In this document: piece by piece, positions 31,261 through 40,474 of the stretch | Position numbering within the stretch: the stretch's first letter is position 1 | Layout: every line of letters begins with the position of its first letter | Source: Treponema bryantii | GTDB taxonomy: Bacteria > Spirochaetota > Spirochaetia > Treponematales > Treponemataceae | Assembly (NCBI RefSeq): GCF_900113965.1 | Contig: NZ_FORI01000007.1 | Coordinates: 176,270 to 240,269 of the forward strand | Reading direction: 5' to 3' | Length of the DNA stretch: 64,000 bases | Notes under the pieces: generated by a model | Databases searched by the model: none | What the model was told of the DNA's origin: nothing | The model's input: the letters and a program-made list of their open reading frames with translations, nothing else | Made by a program: the position numbers and the translations under genes

Positions 31261-32202
31261 TTGGCTGGCATTGAAGGGTTCCAACAGCAGGTTAAGCAGG
31301 ACAAGTGGATCCGTAACCTGGAAGATGATATGAAGCTGATCATCCCCTACATTGAAGACAAACGTGTTACCGACATTGCTATCGGAATTGGCGGAGAGCT
31401 GATTGTTGAAGGCATGGGCATGGGTAAGCAGTTCACCGGTATTTACTTCGATGATGCTACAACGACCCGCATTATCTATGCTTCTGCCGCAGTACTGGGA
31501 GTTACAATCGATCCTGATAACCCGATTGTTGAAGGTGTTCTTCCTAACTGGAAAATCCGTATTGAAGGGATTCTTCCTCCAAGGGCAACTGAAAACCCGA
31601 TGTTCTTTATCCGCCGGCCACCGGCAACTGTCTTTAAGATGGAAAGCTATGTGGAAGGCGGAAGAATGACTCAGGAACAGTATGACCTTCTGGTAAAGCA
31701 TATCCAGAAAAGAAGTAACATCATCATCGGTGGGGAAACAGGTTCGGGTAAAACAACACTGCTCAATGCCATTATCGATAAAATGCGCGAGTTTACGCCG
31801 GATGACCGCTTTTACATTGTAGAAGACGCCGGTGAAATTCAGTGCCATGCGCGGGACAGAGTAAACATCTGGGCCGCGGGTAAAGACACCCTGAAGGCGG
31901 TAGGAATTGCCTTGCGCTGTAATGTTTCAAGAATCATCTTTGGAGAGCTTCGCTACGGAGATGTAACTAACGAGGTTCTTAAAGCATGGAACACCGGACA
32001 TACAGGAAACGCAAGTACAATCCACGCCGACAGTTGTCTGACCATGATTTCCAGAATCAAAGATTTGCTGAGGGAAGTTATTCCCGGCGAATTACCGGAC
32101 ATTGCACAAAGCGTGCAGCTTCTGGTTCATCTTAAACCGACCAATAACGGGCCGGTGGTAGATGAGATTCTTGAAACCAGCCAACTATCGAAGAACCGTT
32201 AA
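31261..32202 (+). CDS. trbB: VirB11/TrbB conjugation ATPase
   Basis: 313 residues, TTG start immediately after the previous stop, with GGGAGG upstream. The VirB11-type secretion ATPase motifs are present: Walker A G-G-E-T-G-S-G-K-T-T about 157-166, the Asp box V-E-D-A-G-E-I about 188, Walker B I-I-F-G-E-L-R about 225, and the His box T-G-H-T-G-N-A-S-T-I-H-A. It forms a hexameric cytoplasmic motor for pilus assembly and substrate transfer. The last residues lie in a 15-bp repeat (S-Q-L-S-K-N-R), so the C-terminus may have been altered by insertion of the following 95 bases. Confidence 0.93.
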   Translation: MAGIEGFQQQVKQDKWIRNLEDDMKLIIPYIEDKRVTDIAIGIGGELIVEGMGMGKQFTGIYFDDATTTRIIYASAAVLGVTIDPDNPIVEGVLPNWKIRIEGILPPRATENPMFFIRRPPATVFKMESYVEGGRMTQEQYDLLVKHIQKRSNIIIGGETGSGKTTLLNAIIDKMREFTPDDRFYIVEDAGEIQCHARDRVNIWAAGKDTLKAVGIALRCNVSRIIFGELRYGDVTNEVLKAWNTGHTGNASTIHADSCLTMISRIKDLLREVIPGELPDIAQSVQLLVHLKPTNNGPVVDEILETSQLSKNR

Positions 32203-32289
32203 AAAAAAGGCTGCAACAGCGGGCTTTTTTAGGTTCAACAAGAAAATGGCTCCGAGCGAGACTAGCGAGCGAGGGCCAACTATCGAAGA
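32180..32289. repeat. 95-bp element bounded by 15-bp direct repeats at the trbB end
   Basis: GCCAACTATCGAAGA at 32180-32194 recurs exactly at 32275-32289. Between them lie a stem-and-T-run terminator-like segment (AAAAAAAGGCTG...AGCGGGCTTTTTT) and a GAGCGAG...GCGAGCGAG repeat. The arrangement fits a small insertion with target duplication, or a tandem duplication. Confidence 0.5.
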
Positions 32290-32360
32290 GATAAAAGGGA
32301 ACTAACGAAAAAAAGGGATTTCATTTTTACAAGATTTTCAAATTGTCAAAGGAGAAACAA

Positions 32361-32762
32361 ATGAAATCTAATTTTTTTAAGTCTTTGAAAAAGACATGTG
32401 CATCTAAGAAGTTTTGGGCAATCGCAGCAGTATTTGCGCTTTGCGTCATTCCTACATTCGCCGCTTCTGGCGGTGACTCAATTGTTGAGCTTGATAACTG
32501 GGCAGACAAGATTCTTGAACTCTTCCAGTCGTCATGGGTAAAAGCAATTCTTCTGGTTGCTTTAATTGTGGAAGCTATCGGAATGGTCCTTGCTGGTCAG
32601 CAGGGTGGCGGCGGTCAGATGATTAAGAAGTTCGCACCATGGATTATCGGTACAATCATTCTTCTTTCGGCTTCAAGTATCTGCTCATACTTCCTTGGAG
32701 ACCTTTCGTTCGAAGTTTCTCTGGCTCCGATGGTACAGGAAACTGTATCCGCAATGGCGTAA
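32361..32762 (+). CDS. trbC: TrbC/VirB2-like major pilin
   Basis: The start at 32361 follows AAAGGAGAAACAA. The 133-residue protein has a long signal sequence ending T-F-A-A-S-G, then two hydrophobic helices (A-I-L-L-V-A-L-I-V-E-A-I-G-M-V-L-A-G and W-I-I-G-T-I-I-L-L-S-A-S-S-I) separated by a glycine-rich turn. This is the VirB2/TrbC layout. The processed protein would form the conjugative pilus. It follows trbB and precedes trbD as in RP4-type operons. Confidence 0.8.
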   Translation: MKSNFFKSLKKTCASKKFWAIAAVFALCVIPTFAASGGDSIVELDNWADKILELFQSSWVKAILLVALIVEAIGMVLAGQQGGGGQMIKKFAPWIIGTIILLSASSICSYFLGDLSFEVSLAPMVQETVSAMA

Positions 32763-32769
32763 GACAAAG

Positions 32770-32796
32770 CATCCGGTGGAAAAGCTGCCGGATGCA
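32770..32796 (+). promoter_or_regulatory. Intercistronic hairpin between trbC and trbD
   Basis: GCATCCGG and CCGGATGC form a perfect 8-bp stem around 11 bases. No T tract follows, so it is probably a stabiliser of the pilin message or a processing site rather than a terminator. Confidence 0.5.
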
Positions 32797-32807
32797 CAGG
32801 AGTCAGC

Positions 32808-33071
32808 ATGAACGATATCAGTGTTTATGATTATTCGACACCCGTTCATAGAGTTTTGCTGGAACCGAATCTGCTTTTGGGCATTGGAATAATGCCTGCA
32901 ATGCTGATTCTGGTTCTGACAATTGTACTGATGAACGTTGTAAGTATCTGGTGCGTAACAATCGGTGTGATTTTATATGTTGCAGCAAAAATGGTCTGCA
33001 AAAACGACCCTTATGCGCTCACTGTAATTTTTGACCGGCTTATGGCACCGGATATTTGGAGGGCAGATTGA
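32808..33071 (+). CDS. trbD: TrbD/VirB3-like inner-membrane protein
   Basis: 87 residues with two closely spaced hydrophobic segments (L-L-L-G-I-G-I-M-P-A-M-L-I-L-V-L-T-I-V-L and V-S-I-W-C-V-T-I-G-V-I-L-Y-V-A), as in VirB3/TrbD. The tail F-D-R-L-M-A-P-D is typical of this family. Its stop overlaps the TTG start of trbE. CAGGAGTCAGC precedes the ATG. It helps place the VirB4-type ATPase at the membrane. Confidence 0.8.
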   Translation: MNDISVYDYSTPVHRVLLEPNLLLGIGIMPAMLILVLTIVLMNVVSIWCVTIGVILYVAAKMVCKNDPYALTVIFDRLMAPDIWRAD

Positions 33072-35641
33072 AAATACCACATTTAGATTTACAGAAATTC
33101 AAAGAACCTCAGAACCAGCTCAAGTACGTACTTCCCTGGAGCTTTATTATCCAGCCGGGAGTATGTCTTCTTAAAAACGGAGCAATCATGACGACTTATC
33201 AGGTGGAATATCCTGATTTGGAATCTTCCTCTGCTCCAGAAATTGCAAGCATGGCGTCTCTCTTTAACAGAACAGCTATGACACTTGCACAGAATGAAGG
33301 CTGGGCTCTCTTCTTTGATGTAAAGCGATATAAAACAAAGGACTATCCTGCAGGAGAGTTTTCAAATCTTACAGGCTGGCTGATTGATCAGCGCAGAGCA
33401 GAAAACTATCACAAGTTCGGAGAACATTTTACAACTGAATATTACATCACCTTTGTGTATCAGCTTCCAAGTGATATTGATTCAAAGACAAACGGTCTCT
33501 TCTTCAAAAACACAAAGAAGCAGACAAAAGCAAAGTCTCAGTTTGTAAAGCATGAAAATCTTCCCAAGATTCAGAAAGAGGTTGAAAACTTCCTTGATGA
33601 ATGCGAAAAGGTAATGGGAACTCTGGCTGTAAAGCTCTGGATTCACCGCCTTGATAACTCAGAACTTTTTTCATACATCAAAAGCTCAGTCTCGCTGAAT
33701 AATCAGCAGCTGGTCTACCCGGAAGATACCTTCTTCTTTCTCGACAACTACCTTTGTGATATGGACGTGCGTAATTCCCAGCCGCTTAAAATTGGGGAGT
33801 TCTATGTACCTGTTATGGCTATTATGGATTTTCCAAATAAAACTTACCCTGCCATTTTTGACGGCTTGAACCGCACGATGACAGAGTTCCGCTGGACTAC
33901 CCGCTTCATTCCGCTTTCAAAGGATAAATCTGCAAAGGAAGCGGAAAAATACCAGAACCGTTTCTACTCTGCACGTAAGTCAGGAATGACACTCTTCACC
34001 GAAATGGCGATGAACGTGGAAATCGACAAGGAAAATAAAGGCGCTCTTGAAATGGAAGCTCAGGCTTCTGACATTCAGGGTGATATTGCACTTGGCGAAT
34101 ACGTTCTGGGCTATTACACCTCAAACCTTATGGTCTGGGACAGAAAGCTTGAGTTTGCTAAGGAGAAAGCCCGCAAGTTGCAGCAGGTTGTTCGTGCCTG
34201 CGGATTTTCAGTAAAGGAAGAAACCTTTAACAACTGTCAGGCTTGGCTTGGAATGATGCCGGGTAACGTTTATGCAAATATCCGTCGCCCACTCATTTCT
34301 ACAAAGAACTTTTCAAACATCATTCCGCTTAGTTCTGCATGGCAGGGAATGCTCTACAACGATTTTACAGAAGAAACCTGCGGAAGTGCAGTTCCGCTTT
34401 GTACCTGCTCGACAAGTTATGGAACGCCCTTCTTTTTGAATCTGAATGTCCGCGATGTAGGTCACACCTTCGTCTTCGGTCCGACAGGTGCGGGTAAGTC
34501 TACCCTGCTCGCTTTACTTATGGCTTCGGCCACAAAGTACAAGGATGCAAACATCATCTGTATTGATAAGCAGCTTTCGAGCCGTGCCTTTATGGTTGGC
34601 GGTGGCGGAATCTATGTAGAACCGGGAAAGGATGCTGTAGCCTTTCAGCCGCTTTCTGAACTCAAAGGTCCGGATGAAGGAACGGAAGCTGAATATAACG
34701 AAAGCCTTATGTGGTGTCAGCAGTTTATCGAAGGGCTCTTGAGTCAGCAGAACATAGAGACTACGCCAGAGATGAGCAAGGTAATTTCGGAAACCTTGCG
34801 ACTTATTTCACTCAAGGAAAAAAGCCGCAGAACCCTTACCACTTTCCAGCAGTATGCAACCTATGCAGACCCGGAAAACGGGACAAACACAATCCGTATC
34901 GGTCTAGACCCATACTGTACCGGTGGCCAGTTCGGTTCAATTTTTGATTCAGATGAAACAAACCTGCCTCTTTCAAAACTGGTAACAATCGAAATGGGAA
35001 GTTTAATGCGTCTTAGCGAAAAGGCCGTTGCCCCTGCCCTTATGTACATCTTCAGATATCTGGAAAAACTCTGGAATGTACCGGCAGGACAGAAGCAGCC
35101 GCTCACCTTCCTTTTCCTTGATGAAGCATGGCTTTACCTTCAGCATCCGATTTTTGCGGGCTTCTTGCAGGAATGGCTTCGCACCCTCCGTAAGAAAAAG
35201 GTTTTCTGTATTTTCGCAACCCAGGAAGTAGCCGATGCTGCAAAATCATCTTTGAGCGATACAATCGCCCAGCAGTGTCTTACTAAGATCTACCTTGCAG
35301 ATGAAAGTGCAACCAGCCCGGGACTTATGGAGAGCTACCGCTATTTCGGACTTACAGATTCCGAGATCCTTGCCCTGAGCAATGCAACCATGAAAAGGGA
35401 TTACTACTTTAAGAATCCTAACGGCTGCAGAATGTTCACTCTGGACTTGGATGCCTTTCAGCTCGCTTTGATATCTCCAGACCATGAAATGCTGGATAAG
35501 ATTGAAGCACAGAAAGGACGAAACACAATGGTGCCATTGGCTTTTGACATACTGGAAGCAACCAGACAAAAGATGGCAGATTTAGGGCGGGATACCAGAA
35601 GCCTGGAGTACGAAAAGTACAAGAGGATGCTGGAAGAATAA
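33068..35641 (+). CDS. trbE: TrbE/VirB4 conjugation ATPase
   Basis: 857 residues. TTG at 33068 is preferred because GGAGGG lies 6 bases upstream and the codon overlaps the trbD stop; a TTG four codons earlier has no site. The CagE/TrbE/VirB4 N-terminal domain is followed by the motor with Walker A G-P-T-G-A-G-K-S about 473 and Walker B F-L-F-L-D-E-A-W about 684. The T-L-R-K-K-K-V-F-C-I-F-A-T-Q-E motif comes next. The ATPase energises pilus assembly and DNA transport at the inner membrane. Full length. Confidence 0.93.
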   Translation: MKIPHLDLQKFKEPQNQLKYVLPWSFIIQPGVCLLKNGAIMTTYQVEYPDLESSSAPEIASMASLFNRTAMTLAQNEGWALFFDVKRYKTKDYPAGEFSNLTGWLIDQRRAENYHKFGEHFTTEYYITFVYQLPSDIDSKTNGLFFKNTKKQTKAKSQFVKHENLPKIQKEVENFLDECEKVMGTLAVKLWIHRLDNSELFSYIKSSVSLNNQQLVYPEDTFFFLDNYLCDMDVRNSQPLKIGEFYVPVMAIMDFPNKTYPAIFDGLNRTMTEFRWTTRFIPLSKDKSAKEAEKYQNRFYSARKSGMTLFTEMAMNVEIDKENKGALEMEAQASDIQGDIALGEYVLGYYTSNLMVWDRKLEFAKEKARKLQQVVRACGFSVKEETFNNCQAWLGMMPGNVYANIRRPLISTKNFSNIIPLSSAWQGMLYNDFTEETCGSAVPLCTCSTSYGTPFFLNLNVRDVGHTFVFGPTGAGKSTLLALLMASATKYKDANIICIDKQLSSRAFMVGGGGIYVEPGKDAVAFQPLSELKGPDEGTEAEYNESLMWCQQFIEGLLSQQNIETTPEMSKVISETLRLISLKEKSRRTLTTFQQYATYADPENGTNTIRIGLDPYCTGGQFGSIFDSDETNLPLSKLVTIEMGSLMRLSEKAVAPALMYIFRYLEKLWNVPAGQKQPLTFLFLDEAWLYLQHPIFAGFLQEWLRTLRKKKVFCIFATQEVADAAKSSLSDTIAQQCLTKIYLADESATSPGLMESYRYFGLTDSEILALSNATMKRDYYFKNPNGCRMFTLDLDAFQLALISPDHEMLDKIEAQKGRNTMVPLAFDILEATRQKMADLGRDTRSLEYEKYKRMLEE

Positions 35642-35668
35642 ATATGAAAAACAACATGAGGAGTACCT

Positions 35669-36595
35669 ATGAAATTAAAAAGAACAGTTATTGCAATTAT
35701 TTTGAGTACAAGCATAGCCGTAAGCAGTGTAAGTGCAACCGGCTACCCCGTATTCGATATTTCCGGCTGGCTTACGGCCATCGACCAGTTATATCAGCAG
35801 TACGACATGGTTATGAACACCATTACTCAAATCGAAAATCAATATCAGCAGATTCAGCAGGCAGTAGAAAGAGCTAAGTCTATCGACTGGGACAATATCC
35901 GTTTTGACGGTGACTTTGATATTCGAAATGACATTAAGGATGCCAACAAACGCGTGAACAAGCTTTTGAACCAAACGCGGCAGATTAAGAACACCCTGAC
36001 CAGTTCGAACATTGACTGTGGAAACGGCCGCTACTCTCTTGCAGACCTCTGCGGGATGGGAAGCCCGGATCACAACTTTTTCAGTGCCTGTAAGGATGTA
36101 GAAGCATACATGACAGACAGCATGAAGTTTTCAATCGATGCTATCGAAGGAAATCTGACTGAAAAGCAAAAAATGATGATCTGGCGTAAATACGGAATCA
36201 GCCCGAAGAATTATCTTTTTGTTCAGCAGTCTGTAGCGCAGGTAAAAACTCAGGCATCAAAGCTTATGGCAAAGGCAACGGATGAGGCGGTTCAGCTTCA
36301 GCGCGAGGATAGAATTGCAAAAACAAATGCGATTATTCAGGCAGCATATGCCCAGACCGACTCAGATGGAAACATGACCCAGGGAGCTGCAAACGAGGCA
36401 AATCTTTATCTTTCTCAGCAGGTGGTGGATGGTCTTATGAGCCTTGAAGAAGCAATAGATCAGATGGCAAGTCTTTCGGCAGCCCGCATGATAAACGAAG
36501 AAAACGAAAAGCAGGCAGAAGCTGATGAAATGGCCGCTGAACAGAGAAAGCAGGAAGCCTTTGATAACAAAGTTCCTGATTCCTTCCGTAAATAG
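35669..36595 (+). CDS. trbJ: TrbJ/VirB5-like protein
   Basis: 308 residues with a signal peptide ending S-V-S-A-T-G. A long, mainly helical periplasmic domain follows: I-D-Q-L-Y-Q-Q-Y-D-M-V-M-N-T-I-T-Q-I-E-N-Q-Y-Q-Q-I, a VirB5/TrbJ signature run. The C-terminus is a charged coiled coil. VirB5-type proteins cap the pilus or contact recipients. GAGGAGTACCT precedes the ATG. It lies 27 bases after trbE and 9 before trbL. Confidence 0.82.
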   Translation: MKLKRTVIAIILSTSIAVSSVSATGYPVFDISGWLTAIDQLYQQYDMVMNTITQIENQYQQIQQAVERAKSIDWDNIRFDGDFDIRNDIKDANKRVNKLLNQTRQIKNTLTSSNIDCGNGRYSLADLCGMGSPDHNFFSACKDVEAYMTDSMKFSIDAIEGNLTEKQKMMIWRKYGISPKNYLFVQQSVAQVKTQASKLMAKATDEAVQLQREDRIAKTNAIIQAAYAQTDSDGNMTQGAANEANLYLSQQVVDGLMSLEEAIDQMASLSAARMINEENEKQAEADEMAAEQRKQEAFDNKVPDSFRK

Positions 36596-36604
36596 GAGCT
36601 ACAG

Positions 36605-38536
36605 ATGGATCACGCATTTACTGGCTGGATTGACGTTCCAGTCGTTCAGGCAATCGAATATTTCTCTGGCGTAATGGCCACCTTCTACAAATGGGGAAGT
36701 CATTACGCCGTAGCCATCGGAACAATCGGCCTCTGCTGGTCAGCCTTCAAACTGGCCAACAGCCGCTTTACCGTAAAAGACTTCTGGTGGGACACCCTCT
36801 ACAAATGGGTTTTATTTATTCTCTTTATGTCTATCTACCCTGTTGCAACAATGAGTATGCAGGCTCTAGGAAACAGAGTTGGAATTGATGCAGGAAGCGG
36901 CAAACAGGCAATAATTGATTCGCTGACAAGTATGAAAAACAGTATCGAATTTGATATTCAGGTTGGATATCAATTAGAAAGCGAATTGAATAAAGAACTG
37001 GGAAATATTACAGCCAAGACAGAGACTATAACCTTTGATACTGATTTTGGAGATTCAAACACCTACGATGAATTCATAGATAGATATTATGATGAAGTGA
37101 AGAATTCTACCTTCAATTCAAAATCGGCTAAGAAGGCGGCTTTGGAGAAAATTAACGAGTACCGGGAAAAGAATAAGTATCATAGTCTTTTTAGTAAGCG
37201 AACACTGAAGGCTATAAAAGACATTCTTGTTGAAAAGCTCCCAGACGGCTCGGACGGAGACAATCTTCTTCCTGAATATGTTGATTTGAATATCTGGCTC
37301 AAGGACGCTAAAGGAAATGATTCGTATTACATCTCTCCTGGAGCTATAATGCGAGTTGCCGTTCTTGGCTGTCAGATTCTTTGGGAGAAAAATCAGATTG
37401 CATATGCAATCGACATGGATGAAATCAGTGAAAGTGATGTAAACTTCATGAAAAAAGGGTTCGGCAAAATCACAGCCTCCTTTGCACATGTTCCAACTAT
37501 GATTATGACAATGTTCTGCTGTATGGTGTTGGTTTTCTGTGCCATCTTTGCATGTATCCAATATCTGATGACTATTTTGGAATACACAATCGTTGTTGGA
37601 ATTGGAGCCTTCTTTATCCCCTTCATTCTTTTTGATGGAACAAAGGAACTGCCTAAAAAACTGGTTCCAGTCTTTATGGGCTTTCTGATTAAGACGGTTG
37701 TGATTACAATCTGCATGTTTTTCGTATTCTATCTATTTATTCAGGAAACTGTAGATATTATGACGGATAATGGTGGTATGAACTGGGTAAGCTTTGTAAC
37801 AATTATCTTCACCTGTGTAATCGGCTTTGTTCTAACTCAGAACGCTCCAAAGATTGCACAGACATTGATGACAGGACAGCCTCAGCTTTCTATGGGTGAA
37901 CTCGTAACCGCTGCAGGAACTCTTGCAATGGGAACCTTCAAGGGTGCAAAGGCCGCAGGTCATGTAACACAAGAAGGAAGCCGAAAGGTTGCACAGGGAG
38001 CCGTAAATGCTCATGGAACTGCAGCCAAGCTTAACAGCGCAAGAAAAGCAGCTTCAAGTTCCGCAAAAGACCTTGGAGCAAGCGTCGCCCAGCAGAGAAT
38101 GGCAGGAGCAAAGGGAATGTTTGCAGCAGCTTCAACCGATTTGAAAGACAAAGTCCGAAGTGCCGGAAACAACTTCCTCCACGGAGGCGGAAAAGCAGGA
38201 CCAGGCGGACATGGCGGAGGAGCCGGTGGCGGAGCTCAGGCACACCAGCGCAGCGGCCAGAATACATCCCGCGAACTCGGACCAGAAGATTCAAGAACCT
38301 TGAACCACACTTCAAATCCGACATTCCAGGGAGCAACGAAGTTCGACACCGCAACCCAGAGCAACGTAAACATGACCCGCAAAGAATTCTACGACGAAAA
38401 ACGTGACCAGGGCAAAAACATCGGCAACACCGTAGCCCTCAACCTGATGACCGCCGCAGAACAAAAGAATCAGGCTCAGAAGAAAAACACCAGCCTCGGT
38501 GATATGCTGACTGACGGAGTAAGGGCCAATGAGTAA
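36605..38536 (+). CDS. trbL: TrbL/VirB6-like polytopic membrane protein
   Basis: 643 residues. An N-terminal helix set (about 25-95), a soluble insert (95-275), and a cluster of five or six membrane segments about 290-430 form the VirB6/TrbL core. The C-terminal 200 residues are Ala/Gly-rich and hydrophilic (G-G-G-K-A-G-P-G-G-H-G-G-G-A-G-G-G), as in TrbL tails. It would form part of the inner-membrane channel. It is the last gene of the operon; a terminator follows. TrbF, TrbG, TrbH and TrbI, which usually lie near TrbL, are not found in the window. Confidence 0.85.
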   Translation: MDHAFTGWIDVPVVQAIEYFSGVMATFYKWGSHYAVAIGTIGLCWSAFKLANSRFTVKDFWWDTLYKWVLFILFMSIYPVATMSMQALGNRVGIDAGSGKQAIIDSLTSMKNSIEFDIQVGYQLESELNKELGNITAKTETITFDTDFGDSNTYDEFIDRYYDEVKNSTFNSKSAKKAALEKINEYREKNKYHSLFSKRTLKAIKDILVEKLPDGSDGDNLLPEYVDLNIWLKDAKGNDSYYISPGAIMRVAVLGCQILWEKNQIAYAIDMDEISESDVNFMKKGFGKITASFAHVPTMIMTMFCCMVLVFCAIFACIQYLMTILEYTIVVGIGAFFIPFILFDGTKELPKKLVPVFMGFLIKTVVITICMFFVFYLFIQETVDIMTDNGGMNWVSFVTIIFTCVIGFVLTQNAPKIAQTLMTGQPQLSMGELVTAAGTLAMGTFKGAKAAGHVTQEGSRKVAQGAVNAHGTAAKLNSARKAASSSAKDLGASVAQQRMAGAKGMFAAASTDLKDKVRSAGNNFLHGGGKAGPGGHGGGAGGGAQAHQRSGQNTSRELGPEDSRTLNHTSNPTFQGATKFDTATQSNVNMTRKEFYDEKRDQGKNIGNTVALNLMTAAEQKNQAQKKNTSLGDMLTDGVRANE

Positions 38537-38542
38537 ATGATT

Positions 38543-38586
38543 AAAGGGGATGCCCCTCGTAAAGTGTGAAGAGCATCCCCTTTTTC
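38543..38586 (+). terminator. Terminator of the T4SS operon
   Basis: AAAGGGGATGC (38543) pairs with GCATCCCCTTT (38573) and TTT follows. The perfect 11-bp stem lies just after trbL and before the convergent 170-aa gene. Confidence 0.85.
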
Positions 38587-38642
38587 AGATTTTAGCAAAA
38601 AGTCAGAAAGTTCCTGAGCCCGTCAGCCTTGTGGCTTACTCT

Positions 38643-39155
38643 TCAATGAATTACTCTTCCTTTATCATCAATTTTGATTTCAGGAGCTTCTTTCACCTTC
38701 TGTTTGAAGGCCTTTTCTTCTGCTCCGCTGCATACCCTCTCTACAAGCTCTTCCTGTGTAAAGCAATGAGTAACTTTGTTAGAAGCAAAGAAATGATATG
38801 TACATTTTTGTCCTTTGTAAGGGCCCTCTTCAAGGACACAAGAAGAATAAACTCCAGCAATATAGATATCCTCAGTCATTCTAAAAATTGACTCGATATC
38901 TTCTTTTGTTGGAGGACAGTAAATTACCTGGATTGGACCATCAACTGCAATGTGGTCGATACGACGAACCAAATCATCCTCTTCGATTTTATGAGTTATG
39001 TAAGCTTTATCTGTTATGATATAGAAAGCCTGGCCCCAGTTAAATTCCGTTGCATCATAAGGGGTGTCAAAGGCCTGGTATTTACCATGCTCTAATAAAT
39101 CCTGGCTTTCAAGGATTTTGTAAAATCTGAAATTAAGTGTATTTGAATTTATCAT
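38643..39155 (-). CDS. Hypothetical protein, 170 aa
   Basis: A soluble mixed-fold protein with I-Q-V-I-Y-C-P-P-T-K-E-D and C-T-Y-H-F-F-A-S-N-K-V-T-H-C-F-T. It has five cysteines but no clear metal site. GGGAGAAATAAT lies before the ATG. It is the last of three leftward genes (38643-40308) that converge on the T4SS operon. These look like conserved cargo of the element, with no known function. Confidence 0.55.
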   Translation of the reverse strand: MINSNTLNFRFYKILESQDLLEHGKYQAFDTPYDATEFNWGQAFYIITDKAYITHKIEEDDLVRRIDHIAVDGPIQVIYCPPTKEDIESIFRMTEDIYIAGVYSSCVLEEGPYKGQKCTYHFFASNKVTHCFTQEELVERVCSGAEEKAFKQKVKEAPEIKIDDKGRVIH

Positions 39156-39182
39156 ATTATTTCTCCCTCTAGTCTTATTTTG

Positions 39183-39806
39183 TTAACATGCACACTGATT
39201 TGCTAAATTGAAGCAGTCGTTTATATCTTCCTGAAGATTAAAAAACTGGCTCATGTAAAGTTTTAATTCTTCTTTTGTTTCTACCTTCTTAAAGGCCTGT
39301 TCTGCTTGTTTTTTAAGCTGCTCAAATTTATCTGCCCTATCAGAATTGATGAGAGACATATCAACTTCACCTACCCGAACAGATATCTCACGGTCTTTAA
39401 GAATTGAAAAATCAAAATCGAAGTTAAACTCTTCTGCACAGAAGGGACCTTCAAGAGCATCCTTAAACTTTGAAACTTTATAAAGGTCTGCTGCAAGGCT
39501 CATAAGCATTCGCTTTTTGTTATAAGGCAGAAGTGTATAAAGACGATTGCGAAGACCGGCAAAAGGAGTATCTGTTACAACGAGCACTCTAGTTCTACGT
39601 AGTTTGCGGGCAAGCTTTCTTGAAACACTGCGCATTAAGCGATAAAGCTTTGACAGAGAAAGCTTGTTTAGTTTTGTAAAGCGCTTGTATTCAGGAAGCA
39701 GCACATCATTAAGAGTAACAAATTTTTCGGCAATGCTATAAAGCATAAGTTTAATGTAAGCATCAGTTTTCTTTGTTGTTTTGTTTTTGTTCATTACAAA
39801 TCTCAT
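39183..39806 (-). CDS. Basic helical hypothetical protein, 207 aa
   Basis: The ATG at 39806 is chosen because GGAGCG lies at proper distance; a GTG two codons upstream is too close. The protein is rich in K and R (R-S-V-S-R-K-L-A-R-K-L-R-R-T-R-V-L-V-V) and helical, with a hydrophobic strand T-R-V-L-V-V-T-D-T-P. It may bind nucleic acid. It lies 14 bases after the 162-aa gene and forms an operon with it. No family is recognised. Confidence 0.55.
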   Translation of the reverse strand: MRFVMNKNKTTKKTDAYIKLMLYSIAEKFVTLNDVLLPEYKRFTKLNKLSLSKLYRLMRSVSRKLARKLRRTRVLVVTDTPFAGLRNRLYTLLPYNKKRMLMSLAADLYKVSKFKDALEGPFCAEEFNFDFDFSILKDREISVRVGEVDMSLINSDRADKFEQLKKQAEQAFKKVETKEELKLYMSQFFNLQEDINDCFNLANQCAC

Positions 39807-39819
39807 ATTCACACGCTCC

Positions 39820-40308
39820 TTAATTGTTTTTATTTTTCTGGTTTTCCTTAGCTTCCAGATATTCTAACAATTCATCCCAAATTGGGAGTTTTGGCAGTTG
39901 GATTATGGCAAAGTCTTCCATCAAATCCCCATCTACTCCCTGGAAGAAGGCTTTCCAATCAAACTCTTTTTCAGACTCTTTTGAATCTGCTATATTCATT
40001 ATTTCATCAAGTAATTCATCACCTTCAAGCTTTTCGAGTGCATAACCGCTTTCCTTAGAACAGTAGTCTTGCCAAATAAAACGCTTTCCTGCATAAAGCG
40101 CGACAGTGCTTTCCGGAATCTTATAGTCCTCTGCAATTCGCTTTAGCTCAGTACGTATAAATTTTCGATTTTCTGCTCCTTTGAAAATTTCTTCCAAAAG
40201 CGTAAAATCATACTTTATATTTTCAGTTGTGTTGTCAGGTTTTGATTTTGTTTTGATTTTTGAGTTCTTTGTTCTCTTAATAATTGTTCTAATTTTTTCT
40301 TTCTTCAT
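39820..40308 (-). CDS. Hypothetical protein with possible HTH, 162 aa
   Basis: A lysine-rich N-terminus (residues 1-30) leads into R-T-E-L-K-R-I-A-E-D-Y-K-I-P-E-S-T-V-A-L-Y-A-G-K-R, which has the spacing of a helix-turn-helix. The second half is acidic (E-G-D-E-L-L-D-E-I-M-N, then D-L-M-E-D-F-A-I). AGGGGGTAGCTT precedes the ATG. First gene of the leftward trio. A DNA-binding role is possible but unproven. Confidence 0.55.
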   Translation of the reverse strand: MKKEKIRTIIKRTKNSKIKTKSKPDNTTENIKYDFTLLEEIFKGAENRKFIRTELKRIAEDYKIPESTVALYAGKRFIWQDYCSKESGYALEKLEGDELLDEIMNIADSKESEKEFDWKAFFQGVDGDLMEDFAIIQLPKLPIWDELLEYLEAKENQKNKNN

Positions 40309-40474
40309 AAGCTACCCCCTATTAAAATTGTTCTTTAAAAGGCCACCTGCAACCTTACTCACCTTCCCTAAATTTTCAAAAAACCTTTACTTCTTCTCAA
40401 AAAAAAGCATTAGAGAAATATAGTGCGAAATGTCTTAGTGTAAAACTTTTGAGGAAAATAAATTGTGTAGCTTT

